From Nitrospinaceae bacterium (GTDB lineage: Bacteria > Nitrospinota > Nitrospinia > Nitrospinales > VA-1): a DNA stretch of 7,715 nucleotides. Made by a program: the position numbers and the translations under genes. Of this stretch, positions 1 through 6,206 are shown piece by piece (the first letter of the stretch is position 1; every line of letters begins with the position of its first letter). The notes under the pieces were generated by a model. The model was not told the DNA's origin. It made no database searches and saw only the letters and a program-made list of their open reading frames with translations. The stretch is taken from positions 1-7,715 of the forward strand of contig JAJDBI010000121.1 in assembly GCA_029261435.1 (NCBI GenBank), in the 5' to 3' direction.

Positions 1-1
1 T

Positions 2-301
2 GAAGGGAAACCCTTGATATTAAGAGTTTACGGAAAGGCTCGAGCCATTCACCCCAGAGATGAAGAATGGGTGGAATGGATCAAGTTGTTTCCCGAATAT
101 CCTGGCTCGCGGCAAATATTCTTGGTCGATGTTGAATCTGCACAGACCTCCTGCGGCTTCGCGGTCCCAAGCTTTCAATATCTAGGCGACCGGGAAGATC
201 TAGTCTATTGGACAAATAAAATCGGCGATGATGGGGTGAAAAACTACTGGAAAGAAAAAAATCAGACCAGCATTGACGGTAAACCTACCAAAATTTTGTA
301 A
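2..301 (+). CDS. Pyridoxamine 5'-phosphate oxidase-like FMN-binding protein, C-terminal part (5' truncated)
   Basis: The reading frame is open from base 2 at the window edge to a TAA at 299-301, so the true start lies outside; the TTG at 14 is an internal Leu codon in an EGKPLILRVYG context. The visible ~99 residues match the C-terminal half of the small PNPOx-like split-barrel flavoprotein family: a strand of type LRVYGKARAIHP, then SRQIFLVDVESAQTSCGFAVP-type core (around residues 37-57 of the visible part), and a closing EKNQTSIDGKPT. Members of this family bind FMN or a related cofactor; the substrate of this subgroup is generally unknown, and true PNP oxidase activity should not be assumed. 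It is separated from the signalling genes by 216 bases and has no evident link to them. Family call comes from motif memory, not a search. Confidence 0.8.
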   Translation, partial: EGKPLILRVYGKARAIHPRDEEWVEWIKLFPEYPGSRQIFLVDVESAQTSCGFAVPSFQYLGDREDLVYWTNKIGDDGVKNYWKEKNQTSIDGKPTKIL

Positions 302-341
302 TGAATTGATCCTGCGGTTCCCCTCCCTGACATCTGATTGT

Positions 342-364
342 TGATAATAAAAGTCGCTTTATCA
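342..364. repeat. Small interrupted inverted repeat (TGATAA-N11-TTATCA)
   Basis: TGATAA at 342-347 pairs with TTATCA at 359-364, and an inner AAAG/CTTT pair (350-353, 357-360) offers an alternative fold. It lies about 40 bases after the flavoprotein stop. No T-run follows, so it does not look like an intrinsic terminator; an operator for the activator gene or chance are both possible. The rest of 302-443 holds a perfect TATAAT at 401-406 without a usable -35, and no open frame that looks like a gene. Confidence 0.25.
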
Positions 365-443
365 GGTGCCCCTATTAAGCGCATGTGTAAAGAGGGCTAT
401 TATAATCAACGATTTTTCAGACTGTTTTGCAAAGTTTTCATGC

Positions 444-471
444 TTGTGACATAACTACTCCGATATATGAT
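444..471 (+). promoter_or_regulatory. Candidate sigma-70 promoter of the sigma-54 activator gene
   Basis: TTGTGA at 444-449 (4 of 6 to TTGACA) is separated by 16 bases from TATGAT at 466-471 (5 of 6 to TATAAT). Transcription would begin near 478, leaving a 40-base leader to the ATG at 518. An overlapping alternative is TTGCAA (428-433) with CATAAC 17 bases later. The match is moderate, and no start-site data exist. Confidence 0.35.
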
Positions 472-517
472 TTATTATTTGGGTCACGAAATAATTTAAC
501 GGGTCGAAAAATAGCCT

Positions 518-1915
518 ATGCGCGATTCAGTTGGGATACGTCCAAAGAGCATGAGTTCCAGTGGAAAAATAATGATGGTTGACGACGACCTGAAGTTAGG
601 ACAAGCCTACAAAAGAAATCTCAGGCGAGTCGGGTTGGACGTTCAGACTTTTGATTCAGCCCAAAAAGCGCTTTCCAATCTGACGCGAGACTGGCCTGGC
701 ATTGTTGTGTCCGATATCATGATGCCTGGGATGGATGGATTGACATTGATGAAAAAAGTAAAAAGCTTTGATCAGGATCTACCCGTCGTTCTTGTCACTG
801 GACGAGGGAATATTCGAATGGCTGTGGACGCTATTAGAGACGGGGCCTATGACTTTCTGGAAAAACCCGTTGAGATAGAATTGTTTCAAAAAGTAATGGA
901 ACATGCCTTGGAAAAAAGACGTTTTGTATTGGAATTAAGAAAACTTCGTGCTCAAATTGCGAGATATGACCAAAACTCACTGACCTTGCTTGGTAACTCG
1001 AGAGTGGTGGAACAACTGAGGAAGGTCATTGACAATGTTGCAGATTCGCCATCGGATGTTCTGGTTTACGGCGAAACGGGAACCGGAAAAGATCTGGTTG
1101 CAAGGTGTTTACATGATCAAAGCGAAAGGCGCGATCACCCCTTTGTTGCCATAAATTGCGGAGCTATTCCTGAATCGATTTTTGAAAGTGAGCTTTTCGG
1201 TCATGAAGCAGGGGCATTTACCGGAGCAAGTCAAAAGCGTGTTGGAAAATTTGAACATGCCAATCGAGGAACTGTTTTCCTTGACGAGATAGAGAGCATG
1301 CCGCTGAATATGCAGGTTAAGTTACTGCGGGTTCTGCAAGAGAGGGTTGTCGAACGAATGGGATCCAACAATCTGGTTCCTATAGATATCAGAGTGATTG
1401 CGGCCACCAAGGTGGATCTGAAAAAGGCCTGTAATCAGAATCAATTTCGTTTGGATTTGTTTTATCGGTTGAATGTGATTCAGATTTGCCTGCCTCCGCT
1501 TCGAGCGCGTAAAGAAGATATTCCTCTATTGTTCCAACATTTTGTGGCGCAATGCAGTGAGAACCATAAAAAGCAAGTACCTGAAGTTTCTCGAGAGTAT
1601 TATAAGAAATTAGTCAACCGAGCATGGGAAGGAAATGTCCGTGAATTGAAAAATGAAGCAGGTAAATATGTCCTTGGTATGGAAGACGATTTGATGAATA
1701 CTCCAGAAATGGATAATGACATAACATCCGCACTGGAAGTACACGGCTCAACTCTGCATGAGAGAGTCTTTGAATTTGAGAAGAAAATGATTGAAAATGA
1801 ATTAATCCGCAATAAGGGCAATATCAAAAAAACTCTTTCCGCTCTTAAAATCCCTCGCCAAACCCTTCGTGACAAGATGCATAAATTCAAACTCCAACGA
1901 AAATCATTCATTTAG
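518..1915 (+). CDS. Sigma-54-dependent response regulator, DctD/NtrC type
   Basis: A 465-residue enhancer-binding protein that, when phosphorylated, should use ATP hydrolysis to remodel sigma-54 RNA polymerase. Domains in order: receiver (about 17-132) with acidic pocket D22-D24, phospho-acceptor D66, T94 and K116; AAA+ domain (about 155-385) with Walker A GETGTGK 185-191, the sigma-54-contacting GAFTGA loop 232-237, Walker B FLDE 254-257, arginine-finger region around R311/R317 and a WEGNVREL sensor-II stretch at 370-377; and a Fis-type helix-turn-helix (about 430-458) ending in PRQTLRDKM. The receiver's SDIMMPGMDG and GAYDFLEKP blocks most resemble DctD of C4-dicarboxylate transport, but no transporter is nearby, so the ligand pathway is unknown. 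ATG 551 (MSSSGKIMM) is an in-frame alternative start that removes an 11-residue tail outside the receiver fold; neither start has a strong Shine-Dalgarno. Its likely target is the operon just downstream. Confidence 0.95.
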   Translation: MRDSVGIRPKSMSSSGKIMMVDDDLKLGQAYKRNLRRVGLDVQTFDSAQKALSNLTRDWPGIVVSDIMMPGMDGLTLMKKVKSFDQDLPVVLVTGRGNIRMAVDAIRDGAYDFLEKPVEIELFQKVMEHALEKRRFVLELRKLRAQIARYDQNSLTLLGNSRVVEQLRKVIDNVADSPSDVLVYGETGTGKDLVARCLHDQSERRDHPFVAINCGAIPESIFESELFGHEAGAFTGASQKRVGKFEHANRGTVFLDEIESMPLNMQVKLLRVLQERVVERMGSNNLVPIDIRVIAATKVDLKKACNQNQFRLDLFYRLNVIQICLPPLRARKEDIPLLFQHFVAQCSENHKKQVPEVSREYYKKLVNRAWEGNVRELKNEAGKYVLGMEDDLMNTPEMDNDITSALEVHGSTLHERVFEFEKKMIENELIRNKGNIKKTLSALKIPRQTLRDKMHKFKLQRKSFI

Positions 1916-1937
1916 CGATTCCTCGAAAAATTGACGT

Positions 1938-1973
1938 AAATCCGTTATGAAAGACCAGGGATCAACGGAATTT
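1938..1973. promoter_or_regulatory. Inverted repeat upstream of the operon, possible activator site
   Basis: AAATCCGTT (1938-1946) is complementary to AACGGAATTT (1964-1973) apart from one bulged A; the TCCGTT/AACGGA core is perfect. The two half-sites are centred 23 bases apart, about two helical turns, and sit roughly 105-135 bases before the predicted sigma-54 start site, the range expected for an enhancer. No T-run follows, so it is a poor terminator for the activator gene. Function is inferred from position only. Confidence 0.35.
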
Positions 1974-1989
1974 CGTTAGCATAGTGAAC

Positions 1990-2004
1990 TCCTGTCAGTC
2001 AGGA
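1990..2004. promoter_or_regulatory. 15-base dyad (TCCTG-N5-CAGGA), possible enhancer for the sigma-54 activator
   Basis: A perfect 5-base palindrome with a 5-base spacer, the same arm-N5-arm geometry as known NtrC sites, centred near -78 from the predicted start site. Short perfect dyads of this kind arise by chance fairly often, and it is followed by AAAATATT rather than a T-run, so it is not a + strand terminator. Confidence 0.35.
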
Positions 2005-2048
2005 AAATATTAGGCATTGATTTATATAGCTTTAAATCCTTTACGTTT

Positions 2049-2064
2049 TGGTCTGCATATTGCT
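2049..2064 (+). promoter_or_regulatory. Sigma-54 (-24/-12) promoter for the kinase/kinase/HDOD operon
   Basis: TGGTCTGCATATTGCT fits the TGGCACG-N4-TTGCW consensus with the invariant GG (2050-2051) and GC (2062-2063) exactly 10 bases apart; the -12 half TTGCT is perfect, the -24 half keeps TGG and the final G. Transcription would start near 2075, giving a leader of about 50 bases to the ATG at 2126. It lies directly after a gene for a sigma-54 activator and before that operon, which raises its credibility. It also excludes the TTG at 2048 as a start codon, since that would fall inside the promoter. Confidence 0.6.
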
Positions 2065-2125
2065 ATGTATTAGTTGCTGGATCAGTGGACTATTGATTAA
2101 CTCATCAAAAATCTGGTTGGTAACT

Positions 2126-3358
2126 ATGAAGAAAAAATTACTTTTTGTAGATGACGATCAAAATTTCTTGGCTGGTATGGCTCGCCTCCTAAGACCGTGT
2201 GAACAGGAGTGGGAATTGATTCTGGCAACAAGTGTGACCCAGGCTTTTAAGAGAATCAGAGAGAATAATATTGATGTCATAATCTCTGATATTTTCATGC
2301 CGGGAACAGATGGTATGGAGTTGTTGAAATTTATAAAAAATGGAACTCAAGCACATACAATTCCCATAATTATGATAACTGGACAACATGATGTGAAACT
2401 TAAACATCGTGCCATAAAACTGGGAGCAACAGATGTGTTGAGCAAACCAATTCAATTCGAGGCTCTTATAGCGCGCCTGTTAAGCGCTCTTCTACAGAAA
2501 GATTATTTGGACCAGATATTGAAATTTAATGAAATTCTTATACAGAAGGTCAATGAAAGAACCCGAGAATTAGTGAAGATGAATGAAAAACTGGTAATCG
2601 CTCAGGAGGAAGCTGAGTTGGCCAGTCAGACAAAAAGCATTTTTTTAAGGAATATAAGCCATGAACTTAGAACTCCTTTAAGTACTATTATCGGATTTAG
2701 TGAAGTGATCAAAAATAAATTGCAGAAAAAAAATGAAGCTCATGAATTTGTGCCTGATTTAAACAGGATCAATCATGCTGGAAGGTATTTACTGAGAGTT
2801 ATTGAAGGTGTTCTAAGTTTTTCCCGTATTGAGGCAGGCAAAATGAAGTTAAACCCGGTTCATTTTGAATTGCCTGAACTAGTCAGTGAGGTTGATGAGG
2901 CTGTGCGTCCTATGATTGATAAAGACAAGCTTTCCATTTTGTATGAGGGAGATTTGGAAGGGCCAAAAATACATGCGGACAGGGAAAAAATTAAGCAAAT
3001 ATTAATTAATCTGATGGAGAATGCGATCAAGTTCACTCATACAGGTCAAATTACTTTAACTGTATTGAGAAGAAAGTTGAAGAAAGACTTTATAAGCTTT
3101 GAAATTTCTGATACCGGAATAGGTATGACCAAAAAGCAGGTCGAAAATCTCTTTATACCCTTCTTGCAAGGAGATCCAACCGCAGAACGAAAATATGGAG
3201 GCGCTGGTTTTGGGTTGGCTATATGCAAAAGTCTGGCGTTATTTTTGGGAGGAGATATTTGGGTGGAAAGTAAGATTGGAGTTGGTTCTACATTTAACCT
3301 GACAATTCCGATAGCAGCTATAGGTACTAATGTAGAACTTATTGGCAATGGAGAGTGA
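2126..3358 (+). CDS. Receiver-first soluble histidine kinase (REC-HisKA-HATPase_c)
   Basis: A 410-residue cytoplasmic hybrid with no signal peptide or membrane segment. Domains in order: receiver (about 3-122) with D10/D11, phospho-acceptor D55, T85 and K107; a coiled linker (about 125-170, rich in E, K, L); HisKA with phospho-histidine H179 in SHELRTP; HATPase_c with N-box N295-N299, G1 box DTGIG (329-333), a FIPFLQGD F-box and G2 GGAGFGLAI (358-366). All catalytic residues are intact. The receiver at the N terminus, instead of the usual C-terminal place in hybrids, suggests that phosphorylation of the receiver tunes the kinase. ATG 2126 is chosen because MKKKLLFVDDD begins the receiver fold exactly; the in-frame upstream TTG at 2048 would overlap the predicted promoter. 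The Shine-Dalgarno is weak (GGTTGG, 2115-2120). First gene of the operon; partner specificity is unknown. Confidence 0.93.
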   Translation: MKKKLLFVDDDQNFLAGMARLLRPCEQEWELILATSVTQAFKRIRENNIDVIISDIFMPGTDGMELLKFIKNGTQAHTIPIIMITGQHDVKLKHRAIKLGATDVLSKPIQFEALIARLLSALLQKDYLDQILKFNEILIQKVNERTRELVKMNEKLVIAQEEAELASQTKSIFLRNISHELRTPLSTIIGFSEVIKNKLQKKNEAHEFVPDLNRINHAGRYLLRVIEGVLSFSRIEAGKMKLNPVHFELPELVSEVDEAVRPMIDKDKLSILYEGDLEGPKIHADREKIKQILINLMENAIKFTHTGQITLTVLRRKLKKDFISFEISDTGIGMTKKQVENLFIPFLQGDPTAERKYGGAGFGLAICKSLALFLGGDIWVESKIGVGSTFNLTIPIAAIGTNVELIGNGE

Positions 3359-4839
3359 TGTTCAATACAATAAATCTAATGGAAATTTCTATTGTCGCGT
3401 TATTTTTGGTTGTGCTGGGTTTCATTAAATTGATTATCCAGCGAAATAGGCTCAGGCTTCAACTTGCTGCTGCTGGAAAGGAGCTTGAGGAGTTTAAAAG
3501 GGATGAAGAGCTGGATCTTCCCGAAAAAGTGGCTGAATTAGCAGGGGAAATTATTAAAAATGCCAGTTATAAAAATGAGATCAAAGTGAAAAATGGCGAG
3601 GGTGAAAAAATCCAGCAGACCAACGAGTTTTTAAACAATATTCTTAATAGTCCCACCAATATATCCATCATTTCAACTGACTTAAACAGAAGAGTAATTT
3701 TCTGGAATAAGGGAGCAGAAAGAATGCTCGGGTATACGGCAGAGGAAATGGTGGGCAAAAAAGATATTGAGTTTATATATGCTAATGAAAAAACAAAAAA
3801 AATAATTTCCAGTCATATCAAGTCGGTTATGAAAAACGGCAATGGATTAATTTCAGAAATTGAGGAGAGAACCAAGTCGGGAGAGACTATTTGGGTGAAT
3901 CTAGCCATCTCACCTCAGTTCGATGGCAATGGAAAGCTAATGGGGCTTATGGGAATCGGAGAAAATGTGACGGAGCGTAAATTGATGCAGGTTCAGCTTA
4001 ATCTTGCACAGAAAATGGAATCAATCGGGCAAATGGCGGCTGGCATCGCTCACGAAATCAATACTCCGTTGCAGTACATCGGAGATAATGCCCGGTTTTT
4101 ACGAGATTCATTTTTTGATATTTTGACTTTATTTAAAGAGCATATTCAGTTCATCAATGATAATAAAGAGAATTTATCATCCCCTGAGCAATTAAAATTT
4201 ATTGAGAATAAAAGAAGAGAAAAGGAGTTTGATTATCTGGTGGATGAGATTCCCGAGGCCATTAATCAGTCTTTGGAGGGTATTGACCGGGTGAATAAAA
4301 TAGTTCAAGCCTTGAAAGAATTTTCTCACCCTGGTTTGGATGAAAAAAAGCCCAGTGATATCAATAGAAGTATTAACACTACCCTCAATGTATCGAGAAA
4401 CGAGTGGAAATATGTGGCAGAAGTAGTTGTCAGTTTAGATATGGAGTTACCGCTTGTTCCCTGTTATTTGAATGATTTCAATCAAGTAATGTTGAATTTG
4501 ATCATAAATGCTGTACATGCAATCAAAGAAAAAAGAGAGAGCGATCCTAAAAAGACCGAGACCATAAACATATCAACCAAGTTGCGTGGAAAGTGGGTGG
4601 AAATTTCAGTCTCTGATACAGGCCGGGGAATTCCTGAAAGTATTCAGCAAAAAATATTTGATCCATTTTTTACAACTAAAGAAGTTGGGAAGGGAACTGG
4701 GCAGGGACTGGCAATTGTTCATGCGATTATTGTCAAAAAGCATCAGGGCGAAATTGATTTTGAATCGAAATTGGGCGTTGGGACTACTTTTCGGATCAAA
4801 CTTCCGCTATTACAAAAACAGATTAAGGTTTTAGAGTAA
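3358..4839 (+). CDS. Membrane-anchored PAS sensor histidine kinase
   Basis: A 493-residue kinase. A single hydrophobic segment (about 9-27) near the N terminus anchors it with almost nothing outside the membrane, so sensing is likely cytoplasmic. A charged linker (28-90) follows, then a PAS domain (about 90-208, with FWNKGAERMLGY and a PAC-like ending GIGENVTERK), HisKA with H232 in AHEINTPLQ, and HATPase_c with N-box N380-N384, G1 DTGRG (420-424), F-box FDPFFTT (434-440) and G2 GKGTGQGLAI (444-453). The dimerisation helix is unusually long: about 60 charged residues lie between the H-box and the following RVNKIVQALKEFS helix. The ATG at 3358 overlaps the upstream TGA by one base (TGATG), with GGAGAG at 3350-3355, so translation is probably coupled to the preceding kinase; a GTG at 3355 is a less likely start. 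The PAS ligand cannot be told from sequence. Confidence 0.93.
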   Translation: MFNTINLMEISIVALFLVVLGFIKLIIQRNRLRLQLAAAGKELEEFKRDEELDLPEKVAELAGEIIKNASYKNEIKVKNGEGEKIQQTNEFLNNILNSPTNISIISTDLNRRVIFWNKGAERMLGYTAEEMVGKKDIEFIYANEKTKKIISSHIKSVMKNGNGLISEIEERTKSGETIWVNLAISPQFDGNGKLMGLMGIGENVTERKLMQVQLNLAQKMESIGQMAAGIAHEINTPLQYIGDNARFLRDSFFDILTLFKEHIQFINDNKENLSSPEQLKFIENKRREKEFDYLVDEIPEAINQSLEGIDRVNKIVQALKEFSHPGLDEKKPSDINRSINTTLNVSRNEWKYVAEVVVSLDMELPLVPCYLNDFNQVMLNLIINAVHAIKEKRESDPKKTETINISTKLRGKWVEISVSDTGRGIPESIQQKIFDPFFTTKEVGKGTGQGLAIVHAIIVKKHQGEIDFESKLGVGTTFRIKLPLLQKQIKVLE

Positions 4840-4865
4840 ATACGTGGCAAAACTATACATGAGAT

Positions 4866-4874
4866 AGGAGAAGG
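4866..4874 (+). promoter_or_regulatory. Strong Shine-Dalgarno of the REC-HDOD gene
   Basis: AGGAGAAGG precedes the ATG at 4879 by 4 bases (8 from the AGGAG core). It is the best ribosome-binding site of the operon, against weak sites at the two kinases, which suggests that the HDOD protein is made in greater amount than the kinases from the shared transcript (inference). Confidence 0.7.
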
Positions 4875-4878
4875 TTGA

Positions 4879-6117
4879 ATGTCCGTTACGAGTAAAATTA
4901 AAATCCTGTTTGTGGATGATGAGGTAATCATGCTGCAAGGATTGTCTCGTTCTCTCAGGTCCATGCGTGATGAATGGGATTGTGAGTTTGCAGGTAGTGG
5001 CAAAGAGGCTTTAAGTATTTTATCTGAAAAAGATTTTGATCTGGTGGTGTCGGATATGCGTATGCCGGAAATGGATGGGGCAGAACTTTTGACAAAAGTG
5101 AAGAGAAACTATCCTGAAACCATGCGGTTTGTATTATCGGGTCAGGCTGAGGAAAGGGTTTTTCTCCGTTCTCTAGGGTCCATGCACCAGTTTCTGGCGA
5201 AACCCTGTGACTTTGAGGTGTTAAAAGATGCTGTCAACAGAGGGGTTTCCTTAAGAAGTTATTTAAATAGCAATGTGGAAATAAAGCGACTTCTTTTGGG
5301 AATCAATTCTCTTCCGAGCCTGCCAATTTTGTACTGTCAATTGATGGATGAACTGGTTTCGTCTGACTCGTCATTGGAATCAATCGGCGAAATAATTGCT
5401 CAGGATATAGGGATGACATCCAAGATTCTACAAGTCGCCAACTCTGGGTTCTTTGGATACTCTCAAAAGGTTTCTAGTCCGGTTCATGCTGTGCAAATTC
5501 TCGGGATTGATTTGATACAGAATCTGGTTTTGACATATGAGGTGTTTTCCAAACTTGGTGAGTTTAAGTCGGGAAAAATATTTATTGACCGAATTTGGAA
5601 GCACAGTGTTGCCGTAGCGGCAATAGCCATGTTACTGGCAAGAGAAGAAGGCTCGGGCCAGGAAACACAAAATTTTTCTTTCACCGCAGGGTTGCTGCAT
5701 GAGATAGGGAAAATTATATTGATATTAAATTATCCAGATAAATTCAAGGAGTTTTTGGAACTGAAATTAAGAAATCAAGACAGAGCTAACCATGATCTTG
5801 AAGAAGAGGTCTTTGGCTTCAGTCATGCTAAAATTGGTGCTTATCTTGTTGGTCTCTGGGGTCTCCCAGACCCTATTGTGGAAGCCATCTTGTTTCATGA
5901 AACTCCTGCTGAATGCTCAACTTCCAGGCTCTCCCCACTTACCTTCCTTCATGTTGCCAATGCATTCGAAGGGGAGGATATTGTTGGGGAAAACTCAGAT
6001 ATCCCCTTGAAAATTGATCAGGATTATTTGGAAAAAGCCGGGCTTACCCACCGTATTTCCAAATGGGCCGAGCAATATAAGGGGAATTGTGAAGAAATAG
6101 ATTTAAACAAGCTTTAA
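4879..6117 (+). CDS. Response regulator with HDOD output domain (REC-HDOD)
   Basis: A 412-residue cytoplasmic protein. The receiver (about 6-125) has D13/D14, phospho-acceptor D59 in SDMRMPEMDG, S87 in place of the usual Thr, and K108. The HDOD domain (about 137-345) opens with the characteristic LPSLP (145-149) and continues with IIAQDIGMTSKILQVANS-type core, a W240-x-H242 helix, H274-E275 in GLLHEIG, H316 and H340. HDOD domains are relatives of HD phosphohydrolases that usually act as non-enzymatic signalling modules; here the HD pair is HE and the later HH is HE, so catalytic activity is doubtful. The last ~65 residues (345-412) are a helical tail common in this family. It is the third operon gene, 39 bases after the PAS kinase, and is the likely effector of that pathway; the output target is unknown. 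Confidence 0.93.
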   Translation: MSVTSKIKILFVDDEVIMLQGLSRSLRSMRDEWDCEFAGSGKEALSILSEKDFDLVVSDMRMPEMDGAELLTKVKRNYPETMRFVLSGQAEERVFLRSLGSMHQFLAKPCDFEVLKDAVNRGVSLRSYLNSNVEIKRLLLGINSLPSLPILYCQLMDELVSSDSSLESIGEIIAQDIGMTSKILQVANSGFFGYSQKVSSPVHAVQILGIDLIQNLVLTYEVFSKLGEFKSGKIFIDRIWKHSVAVAAIAMLLAREEGSGQETQNFSFTAGLLHEIGKIILILNYPDKFKEFLELKLRNQDRANHDLEEEVFGFSHAKIGAYLVGLWGLPDPIVEAILFHETPAECSTSRLSPLTFLHVANAFEGEDIVGENSDIPLKIDQDYLEKAGLTHRISKWAEQYKGNCEEIDLNKL

Positions 6118-6127
6118 CTTCTCTGAT

Positions 6128-6151
6128 CGCACCTTGTGCGGTTTTTGTTTT
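6128..6151 (+). terminator. Intrinsic terminator of the signalling operon
   Basis: A perfect CGCAC/GTGCG stem (6128-6132, 6136-6140) with a three-base CTT loop is followed by GTTTTTGTTTT (6141-6151), 10 bases after the HDOD stop codon. The stem is short, but the T-tract and position are right. In reverse the T-tract would precede the hairpin, so it is not expected to stop the convergent radical SAM transcript. Confidence 0.7.
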
Positions 6152-6206
6152 AGCTGAACTGAATATGTAGGTGAGTTGGCACAGGTGTTACGGGTAATCC
6201 CCGATC

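Noticed and set aside
383..454. A ~23-codon open frame in the gap before the activator gene
   Set aside because: No ribosome-binding site, no recognisable sequence, and it overlaps the promoter candidate.
502..515. GG-N10-GC spacing just before the activator gene as a sigma-54 promoter
   Set aside because: The flanks (GGG and TAGCC) do not fit TGG or TTGC, and the match is otherwise no better than chance.
405..1974. Shared ATCAACG...TTTC element at 405-418 and 1961-1974 as a common regulator site
   Set aside because: A shared 7-base core between two ~200-base regions is expected by chance; the remaining agreement is AT-rich.
2048..2125. In-frame 26-residue hydrophobic N-terminal extension of the receiver-first kinase from a TTG
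   Set aside because: It would overlap the sigma-54 promoter match, precedes the predicted transcript start, and the receiver fold begins exactly at ATG 2126.
4844..4860. TGGCA followed by AACTATACA as a sigma-54 promoter before the HDOD gene
   Set aside because: The -24 half is good, but no TTGC occurs at the right distance; the 39-base gap fits simple cotranscription.
6191..6203. CGGG-TAATC-CCCG hairpin as terminator for the radical SAM gene
   Set aside because: Four-base stem and no T-run on the minus strand; too weak to call.
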